Source: Hibiscus mutabilis
Taxonomy: Eukaryota > Streptophyta > Magnoliopsida > Malvales > Malvaceae
Length of the DNA: 64,000 nt
Direction: 5' to 3'
Assembly (NCBI GenBank): GCA_019671005.1
Contig: CM033718.1
Coordinates: 26,602,014-26,666,013, forward strand
Shown: positions 56,612 to 64,000 of the stretch, piece by piece
Layout: each line of letters starts with the position of its first letter
Position numbering within the stretch: position 1 is the stretch's first letter
The notes under the pieces: model-generated
Told to the model about the DNA's origin: nothing
What the model saw: only the letters and a program-made list of their open reading frames with translations
The model's database searches: none
Translations under genes and position numbers: made by a program

Positions 56612-58868
56612 TGTTAATATAGTTAGGTGTCATATATTTAATATTATGTGCCGTATAGTATATTTAGTATGTTGATATGGTAGTTAGAGTTAACTTAGGT
56701 TGTATATTAGATTGTAGTTAATATAATAACTAGTGTAAAACCCAAAGTAAATAGGAAAAGGTCCATTAGATTTAATAAAAAAAAACATTAAAAAAGAGTC
56801 CAATATACAAAGGCTCGTCTGGTCTTTTTCCTTGGATAAACTAAACCCTAAAGCCCCCGTCTTTATTCCTATACGTAGCTGAAGCAGGATCGTTGGATTA
56901 AGGGGCAGATCCAACGGTGTAGATCTTGCCAGTAGGGGATGATATAGCTCCTCAACTTCTCATCCATTCGATAAGGATGCTATCCAACGGCTCATATCGC
57001 TTCAGGGTGTTCACGCGGATTACCACTCGCGCGTGGCAGCCACACCACGATGTTTTATCTTCGGCTGATCACTTCATCTTCTCCGACGCTTTACTCGCTC
57101 CGATCGTTCCTCACCAGCGTCGTCTGAATCATCAGAAACATGTAAACAAAGGAGCAAAGGGGTTAAATCCCTAAATTGAGGCATAGCAATTCAAGATAAA
57201 ATCAACAAGGATTAAATCCCTAATTCAAAGTCCTAGTTGGAAAAATTAGAAGCAAAACGGAAAGGGATAATCCCTAATTCGAAGCCTTAGTGAGAATCAA
57301 GCTACAATTGGATATGCAAAAGACAATTCAAAACTAAAGCAAAAGACCATAATCCCCAAATCGGTGCCATGGCAAAAATCAAGCAACCAGAGGGGAAGAA
57401 ATCAGGGATTTAAGCTTAGGATTTAGGCAACTCATGTACTATAAATAGCACTGTAAATCATTGTAACACAACGACAACAATTCGATAGAAATCATACATA
57501 GCAATTACGTACTAGCATTCGAAATTTGTAGAAGCAAGCAATTTGTAATCAGCGTTCAGAAGCAATAAAGAGAAGCAAGTTTTGGTAATTTTCATATCTA
57601 TTTACTTTTTGTTTCAGATTCAATAAAGAAGAAAGGAGTTGTTTTTACCTTGTTTTTATTTGAAACGCCAAGGAACTTGGTTTTGATGTAAAATCCAGCG
57701 GAAAAACTTGATTTCAAGGTCGCCGGAATCTGGAAAATTGATCAAATATGGGAATTTTCCCACCGGCAACGGTGTATGGCAGCCAACACGACATATGTTC
57801 ATCGTATTCTTCATAAATTGAAAAAAAATTATGAACTTGACAGAGGATTTAAAGAGAGGGGTGTTTGATCTGTTTTGGTGAATAAGAAAAAAATGAAATA
57901 TGTTTGTTATAATTGCTATTTATAGTGACCCGGACCGAAATCGGATATAGCCCGTGCCTTTCTTTCCCGGATCTTACGCCGCATCGCTTCAGTTTTCAAT
58001 TGTTTCAATTTCATCCATTTTCTTTTCAATTTGACACCTAATTTTAAATTCTTTTCAAATTAACCTTCACATTTTACTTTCTTTCAAAATTTGTCCATGT
58101 TTCAGATTTTTTTTAAAAAAATAATAAAAAACAAATCCTTTTTTCTTTATTTAATTTTAAGTAGTCATTTAGTTATTTATTTAATTATTTCCTTATTGCC
58201 TTTTATGTATGTATTTGTATGTATATTAAACCTTAGGATTAGGGACTTAAAACCTAGAATAGAGACATGTATGTTGGAAAATATTCTTCATTTTCAATAA
58301 AACACACTTAATTATATTATAACCTTAATAATTAAAAGGAATATAGTCATTTCTTTAGGATTATTCACTACTTAGATTTTAATTAAAAGACTTTAACACA
58401 TTAAATTTTCTTGCTGATTTACTAAAAAGTGAACTTAATTGATGCGGTGTCTTATCAAATGGGAATGACAGGTTAGCGCCAGGAGTGTTGACGGTGATTA
58501 AAATTCACTTCTCGGACGATAAGACCGTTAAAATATATTTACATTCATTTTGCGGACAAATAAATCTAAACTTTGTGAACTTGCAAATTCCAGTTTTTTT
58601 TAAAAAAATGCTTTTGAAATCAATTAGGTACCAATTTTTGGGCGTTGTGGGGGTGCTAATCCTTCCCCACACGTAATCAACCCCTGAACCTATTTTCTCG
58701 TTTTCTATGGACCAAGAATGTTGTTTTAATAAATAAGAAGTTTTTATTAAAATAACCCTTGTTTTAAAAGTGATCCAATCACACTTTCTTCAAAAAAGAT
58801 TGGCGGTGACTCCGTAATTTTATAAAGTTTTCCAAAACGTCAAAACCTTCCTAAAAGGTGTTGCGACA
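56612..58868 (+). mobile_element. T3 5' LTR (Tat type)
   Basis: 2257 bp, TGTTAATATAG...GCGACA, followed by a Tat-type primer site. Contains a TATA box (57440), an 8-bp perfect inverted repeat (58449-58456/58518-58525) and the conserved GGGGGTGCTAATCCTTCCCC block (about 58649), in the same order as in T1 and O. The start is placed where the T1/T2 similarity stops; the second LTR is outside the window, so the duplication cannot be checked. Frames at 56926, 58091 and 58485 are not supported as genes. Confidence 0.8.
57440..57451 (+). promoter_or_regulatory. TATA box of T3 LTR
   Basis: CTATAAATAGCA, a good plant TATA box, about 830 bp into the LTR. Confidence 0.55.
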
Positions 58869-58871
58869 GCT

Positions 58872-58889
58872 TGGCAACTCTGCTGGGGA
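58872..58889 (+). other. T3 primer binding site
   Basis: TGGCAACTCTGCTGGGGA, 3 bp after the LTR, two bases different from O's site. Confidence 0.7.
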
Positions 58890-59763
58890 CATTTTGTTTT
58901 TTTCTAAAAAACAAATGAGGGTCAGGCCACAAATTGTTTTCAAAATGTTTTTTTAAAAGGAATTTGCAAGTCCACAAAGGTTTCAATTTATTTGGCCGCT
59001 TAATGAATGTAATTCTATTTTACACATTTAAAAAAAGGTTGCAAAAAGCTCTATTCCCGAGTTCCCGTAAGGGAAAATGATTTGCTCATGTCAGAATATT
59101 GATTTTTCGTATGAGCCTAGCAAGTACCTTCGGGACTCATATGCCTCATGTCTTCGTAAGGATACTGATTTTTTGAGAAGACATAGGAAGTGAGTCCTCA
59201 TGAGTTGAACTTGGTACGTTTGAAACCTATAATGGGTGAGAACCAGGGGCTTTGGTACCCTTAGTAGGACAGCAAGGACAGCTTGGGTACCTTTTAGAAC
59301 TCAACCATTTGAGAACTTAGAGCCCACCCCAATAGAGCCATGCGAAAACCTAGGGTTTTGAGTCTGGTCAAAATCATTACGGATAATCTGTGGAGACATG
59401 TCCTGAAGTGTTGAAATACGCTGCCAGAATTATTCGGGAAATTATTTTGGTCTCTTAAAGTTTTCTTTATTCTGATCTTTTTCCTTTTTGTCTTGTTGTT
59501 TTTCATATTCATTCGTGCATCATCATTCCATCTCAAGAAGGGTTTTGACATTCAATAAAGCTGTTTCTAAAAGTAGATATTTCGTTGAACCAATGTTATT
59601 TTGTTTGCATTCATGCTTTTGCATCATTCTTCTGCTTGTTTGGTTGTTTTCTTCTTTGCTTCGCATTGCATTCCATGCATCCATGACAATAAATAAAAAA
59701 TGACAGAAAATCAAAATAGCAAAAACAAATCACAAGTACGGTACTCGGTCTCAAGTCAGAGCA
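58890..59763 (+). other. T3 5' leader
   Basis: About 870 bp without a gene and without an ORF1. It shares with the O leader the GCCTAGCAAGTACCTTCGGG block (59105), ACCTATAATGGGTGA (59226) and AGAGCCATGCGAAAACC (59332). Next to the first block a TATGAG/CTCATA pair (59099-59104/59126-59131) could close a hairpin. Confidence 0.6.
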
Positions 59764-61602
59764 ATGGAAGACAGAGTGATGGCTTTAGAAAACAACCATA
59801 AGAGTACCCATGATAGGTTAGACAAGCTGGAGATAGTTCTGAAGCAACAGATGGAGTTGGTTCACCAAAAGATGGTTGGTTCAATTGCAGCCATGCTAGG
59901 CTTTAAGGACCCAGATGCGGTAGGAGCTAGTGAGGAAGCTAATGCTGTGCCGAAATTTCAAGGGATAGCCTTTGTTCATCTGAGCATACAAAAGGAAGCT
60001 CAATCGTCTAAGGTCAAAATTTCCCCACATGTTGCTGAGGCAACAGCGTGGAATGATAGGAAAATAAGCTCTGAGGAAGTTATTGAGGTGCCTGATCTCG
60101 ATGAAATTGCCAACAGGGTGAAAGTTGAGAAGAAATGGGAGGATCAATATGAGAAATTGGAAGAAATGATTAAGTCCTTCCAAGAAGGAGGTATATATGG
60201 AGGAATGGATGCCAAGGATTTAAGCATATTGACTGATATGATAGTACCACCAAATTTTAAAGTTCCTGACTTTGAAAAATACAATGGAATGACATGCCCT
60301 GCAACACATCTGACTATGTATTGTAGGAAGATGTCAATGTATCTGGAGAATGAAAAGCTGCTTATCCATTGCTTCCAAGATAGTCTAGTAGGGTCAACTG
60401 CACCCTGGTACCCGCAGCTAAGTCGAATTAACAATAGATCATGGAAAGATTTGTCTAGAGCTTTCAGTGAGCAACACAAGCATGTTTCAGACATGGTTCC
60501 AACTCTTTTATTTCTGTAAGGATTGAAGCAAAAGCATCATGAGAGCTTTTACCAGTACGCGCAGAGATGGAGGGATGTAGCTGCCCAAGTCCAGCCACCG
60601 TTGTTGGAAAGTAAGATCACCCCAATGTTCGTGGAGACATTAAAGGGATCTTTCTATCATCGTATGCTCAACCATGCCACAAAGAGTTTTACGGACATAC
60701 TTATAAATGGAGAATTGATACTTACGGCCATGAAAAATAGAAGGCTGGATAGTGGGGAAACTAAGAAACCCTACAAAAAGGGAGACAATGAAGTTAATGC
60801 TGCTAATGTCTATAAACTCAGTTACTCGAAAGGGGTAGTCTTCAACAAACCCAATGTCTCGACCATAGCTCCAGCAGTCACAAACCCGCCAAAAGAAGAA
60901 CGAAGATATCAAGGAAGCTCGAAACCATATTTTCCTCATATCCTGATGACATACGCAGAATTGTTTATTGAATTGATCAAATTCCAGATGGTGCTGCCAA
61001 GGCATGTTCCTCTATTCTCACCACCATACCCACCATGGTACGATGAGAAGGCACAATGTGAATATCATGCAGGAGTTAGGGGGCATACCATTGAAAATTG
61101 TATTGCATTCAAAAGGGTGGTAGATGATTTAAAGAAATTAGGAATCTTATCATTCGATACGTCGAAAGATAAGGGAAACTCACTGCCAAATCATCAGAAG
61201 GCAGGTGTGAATGCAATCATAGAGGAGGAGGATAAAGTGGTTAAGGAATATGTTGCTGAAGTTAGAGCTCCTATGAAGTGGGTATGGGTTCAAATGGTGG
61301 CAGTAGGGATGTTGGAAGAAAAAGCCCAGAAATTGAAAATTGAGAAGGAATTGTACTGTGAGTATCACATGAAGGAAGGACATGAGTTTGATTGTTTCTT
61401 AGAATCTAGGCATCTAGTTCAGGATAAGATGAATGAAAAAGAACTGGAGTTCTTTGAGAAAGAAGACAATGAATGTTTGTTGGATATATGTGCATCAGAG
61501 GAGTCATCCTCTAGAAGAGACTACACAGGAATGAAGCCTTTAGTTATTAAGGCTAAGACAAGAGTTGGTGAGCCAGCAAGGAGTGTAACCCTCGGCTCAT
61601 AA
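59764..61602 (+). pseudogene. gag: T3 gag
   Basis: ATG at 59764 gives MEDRVMALEN and a coiled coil. The capsid core is PDFEKYNGMTCPATHLTMYC, LLIHCFQDSLVGSTAPWYPQL, and after one in-frame TAA (60517) YQYAQRWRDVAAQVQPP. Knuckle-like motifs CEYHAGVRGHTIENC (near 61058) and YCEYHMKEGHEFDC (near 61358) keep C-H-H-C, unlike O's second one. The frame ends at 61600 by a shift. Apart from the TAA, gag is nearly intact. Confidence 0.85.
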
Positions 61603-61603
61603 T

Positions 61604-63128
61604 TAAGGAACCAACGTCGTTTCCATACAAGGATAGCAAGCAGGTCCCTTGGAATTACACTTACGAGGTGACAGCCCTAGGAGAAACATCTATTCAAGAG
61701 AAGAGAAAACTGGTCAATGAGGTGAGCCATTTCACAAAGAGTGGAAGGCTATATTCCCAGCCAATAGTAGAGGATAGGGATTTGGCACAAAGGAAGTCTG
61801 CTATTGAGGAGCCCGAAAAAGAAGATGACAAAGATTTCTTCAAGGAAAAATCGATAACATATCATGAGCCTGTAAAGGAATCTGAGGCTCAAGAATTCCT
61901 GAAGATCTTAAAACACAGTGAATACAGTGTCGTAGAGCAATTTCATAAGCTTCCGGCTCGAATTTCTATGCTTTCTCTGCTATTAAGTTTAGAAGGCCAT
62001 CGTGAGGCCTTGTTAAAGATTTTGAACCAGTCATTCGTACCAAAAGATATCACAACTGATAAGATGGATATGTTAGTCGGTAACATTGCTGTCAACAACT
62101 TCATCTTATTCAATGATGAGGAAATACCAGGTGAAGGAATGGGATCTTGCAAGGCTTTATACATCACTACCACATGTAAAGGACATATGTTACAAGGTGT
62201 CCTTATTGACAATGGGTCGGCACTAAATGTTATGCCGTTAGCCACACTGAACAAACTACCAATAGATAGTTCTCATATGAGAGCTTATCAAAATACGATT
62301 AGAGCATTTGATGGAACTCAGAAGGATGCGTTAGGGAAAATTGAGGTGCCTTTGCAAATTGGACCAACGACCTTTGATGTTGAATTTGTGGTCATGGATA
62401 TAAGACCTAGTTATAGCTGCTTGCTTGGGAGCCCATGGATTTACGCAATAGAAGCGGTCCCGTCTACTTTACACCAGAAGTTGAAGTTTGTGATCGGTGG
62501 TCAACTAATAACTATCGGTGCAGAGGAAGAAATCATTGCATCAGTAACCACTAATGCACCCTTTATCGAGATCGATGAGGGTGCTGCACTCAAGTGTCAT
62601 TTTGGGACATTGGAGCTAGTCAATGCATCATTTGTCACTGAAGGGAGCAAGGTGCCAGAACCGAAATTATCAAGCTATGCGAAGATGTAGGTAAAACAAA
62701 CGCTTGGGAAAGGAGCTGAAATTGGGAAAGAGACATCAAGGATGGCTATATCTTGTAGTAATCCCAGTAAAAAAAGATCGGTTTGGCTTGGGCTTTAAGC
62801 CCAACAAATGGCAAAGAAGGGTTGAAATCAGAAAGCAACAAGATAGGAGAAGAGCTAGATTGAAGGGAGAGGAAATTGAGTGGGAGCCGATGAATTTCCC
62901 TCCCATGAGTCATAACTTTATATCTGGAGGCATGCTGGATCCAAATTCCCCAATTAGTGATGAAGGAAAAGGAGAGAGTACTCTATGTGAAGCATTTGAA
63001 AAGCTGACTATCAATGCTGTGACTGACAATGAAGAAGAGAACCAGTACCTTTCAATGGTTCGCCCTTGCTCTGAGCTTGACAATTGGATTGCTGAAGAAA
63101 TTCTTGTAGTCTTTAAGACGTGTTCAGA
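61604..63128 (+). pseudogene. T3 protease and G-patch region
   Basis: Frame 61668-62690 has an upstream charged linker, then the protease: GVLIDNGSALNVMP (near 62200) and SYSCLLGSPWIYAIEAVPSTLHQKLKF. In SCLLG(R/S)PW the usual Arg is Ser here. A TAG at 62688 and a frameshift near 62700 break the Gly-rich LGKGAEIGK stretch. The tail (62704 onward: RFGLGFKPNKWQRR, EEIEWEPMNFPP, CSELDNWIAEEI) runs to the intron donor at 63129. Colinear with O over its whole length. Confidence 0.85.
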
Positions 63129-63360
63129 GTATTTCTCAAAACCAACCTCTTTGCTCCAGGCCCGAAGTCAATAGGGGGTGTTATGTAAAGGGCCTATGTC
63201 AAACATTTAATTTTAATTCAACAAAAGATGCATTTCCTTAAATCTTGTGTGGCAAACTTTCATTTCATAAATAAACCAAAACCATAAAGTTAAAAGCATA
63301 AAAAAACATTCCATTCTTTTTTTTTCCTTTGTATATATCTTTTGCCTATTCCCTTTTCAG
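63129..63360 (+). other. T3 intron between protease and RT
   Basis: 232 bp, donor TCAGA/GTATTT, acceptor CCCTTTTCAG/GTTT after a long T-rich tract. It splits the codon after base two, as in O. Exons read CSE + FSNIID. The ORF would otherwise stop at 63172. Confidence 0.75.
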
Positions 63361-64000
63361 GTTTTCAAATATCATTGACATAAATGAATCTGAGTCTGAC
63401 TTCAAGGTTGACTTTGAATCGCCTCTGTGCTTGGAAGAAGTTGGTATTGACAATGAGGAAGAATATGATGTACCCAGTTATATGCTCACAATGGTAGAAG
63501 AAGAGAAAAAACAGATTCTATCACATAAAGAGGAACTAGAAACATTAAACCTTGGAATCAAAGAAGAAAAGCGAGAGCTGAAGATTGGTACTACCATCAC
63601 AGCCAAAACCAAACAAAGTCTGATTAAGCTTTCGAAAGAATTTAAAGATATTTTTGCTTGGTCATACTAGGATATGCCCGGTTTGGACACTACATTATCA
63701 TGCATATGCTCCCTATAAAAGAAGGATGCGAATCTGTAAAGCAAAAGCTTAGAAGAATGAAGGCTGAAATACTCATCCAGATTAGGGATTAGGTAAAGAA
63801 GCAATACGATGCAGGATTCCTTGAGGTAGCCAAGTATCTAGAGTAGGTGGCGAATATTGTCCCAGTACCGAAGAAGGATGGAAAAGTACGAATGTGTGTT
63901 GATTATAGGGACCTCAATAAGGCAAGCCCTAAAGATAATTTCCCGCTCCCACATATTGACACTTTAGTCGATAATACAACTGGACATTCACTCTTTTCTT
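63361..64000 (+). pseudogene. T3 reverse transcriptase, N-terminal part (window edge)
   Basis: The frame from the acceptor gives a charged linker and GTTITAKTKQSLIKLSKEFKDIF, then a TAG at 63668 before DMPGL, more stops (63790, 63844) and at 63880 VPKKDGKVRMCVDYRDLNKA, SPKDNFPLPHIDTLVDN. These are the RT fingers, equal to O 40860-40950. The catalytic box lies beyond the window. Confidence 0.85.

Noticed and set aside
56926..57174. 82-codon ORF in the T3 LTR
   Set aside because: Lies in U3, upstream of the TATA box at 57440, with no recognisable domain.
1..64000. tRNA or rRNA genes
   Set aside because: Only primer-site complements to tRNA 3' ends were found (18 bp or less); no cloverleaf or rRNA sequence recognised.

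Overview
This is a piece of an AT-rich plant nuclear genome made almost entirely of nested, decayed LTR retrotransposons. I see no intact host gene. The evidence is: Ty3/gypsy polyproteins of four kinds found in plants (Athila-like, a chromodomain-bearing Tekay/Del-like chromovirus, an Ogre-like Tat element and other Tat elements), tRNA primer sites next to TG...CA LTRs, 5-bp target duplications, and a fragment of a plant En/Spm-type transposase at the left edge. The host species cannot be told from what I see.

Layout (names used below). Bases 98-1000: minus-strand En/Spm transposase remnant, cut by T1. T1: a Tat-type LTR (1092-4438) with its primer site and a short leader. T2: a second Tat-type LTR starting near 4650, split into 4650-5671 and 56146-56611. 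Inside T2 sits K1, a minus-strand Tekay-like element (5672-56140). In K1's left LTR sits K2, a plus-strand member of the same family (5826-27822, target duplication AGCTT). In K2's 5' LTR sits H, an Athila-like element with an env-like third ORF (6822-18270, duplication CTCGT/CTAGT). In K1's chromodomain sits O, an 18.1-kb Ogre-like element (30561-48643, duplication GGTTC). T3, another Tat element (56612 to beyond the window end), sits in the right part of T2. The longest chain is T2-K1-K2-H, four levels, or five if T2 sits inside T1's leader.

All coding regions are broken by stops and frameshifts, so I annotate them as pseudogenes and note which catalytic residues survive. O is the youngest: its two 2.9-kb LTRs differ by roughly 1-3% in stretches compared by eye, against about 6% for H and 7-10% for K1 and K2.

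The most interesting signals are in non-coding parts. (1) O's 3' UTR holds about 18 tandem short hairpins that share one loop while their stems change by compensatory substitution, arranged in a 5-hairpin higher-order unit of about 225 bp. (2) The same UTR has a second hairpin family, and O's leader has a duplicated covarying hairpin. (3) Three divergent Tat LTRs (T1, O, T3) each have a different inverted repeat at the same place upstream of a conserved block. (4) O and T3 share a phase-2 intron between protease and RT. (5) K1 and K2 share a candidate 66-68 bp intron just after the catalytic Glu of integrase. (6) The K1/K2 LTRs carry clusters of TATCGATAC palindromes, and K2 next to K1 makes an inverted repeat of about 2.5-kb arms.
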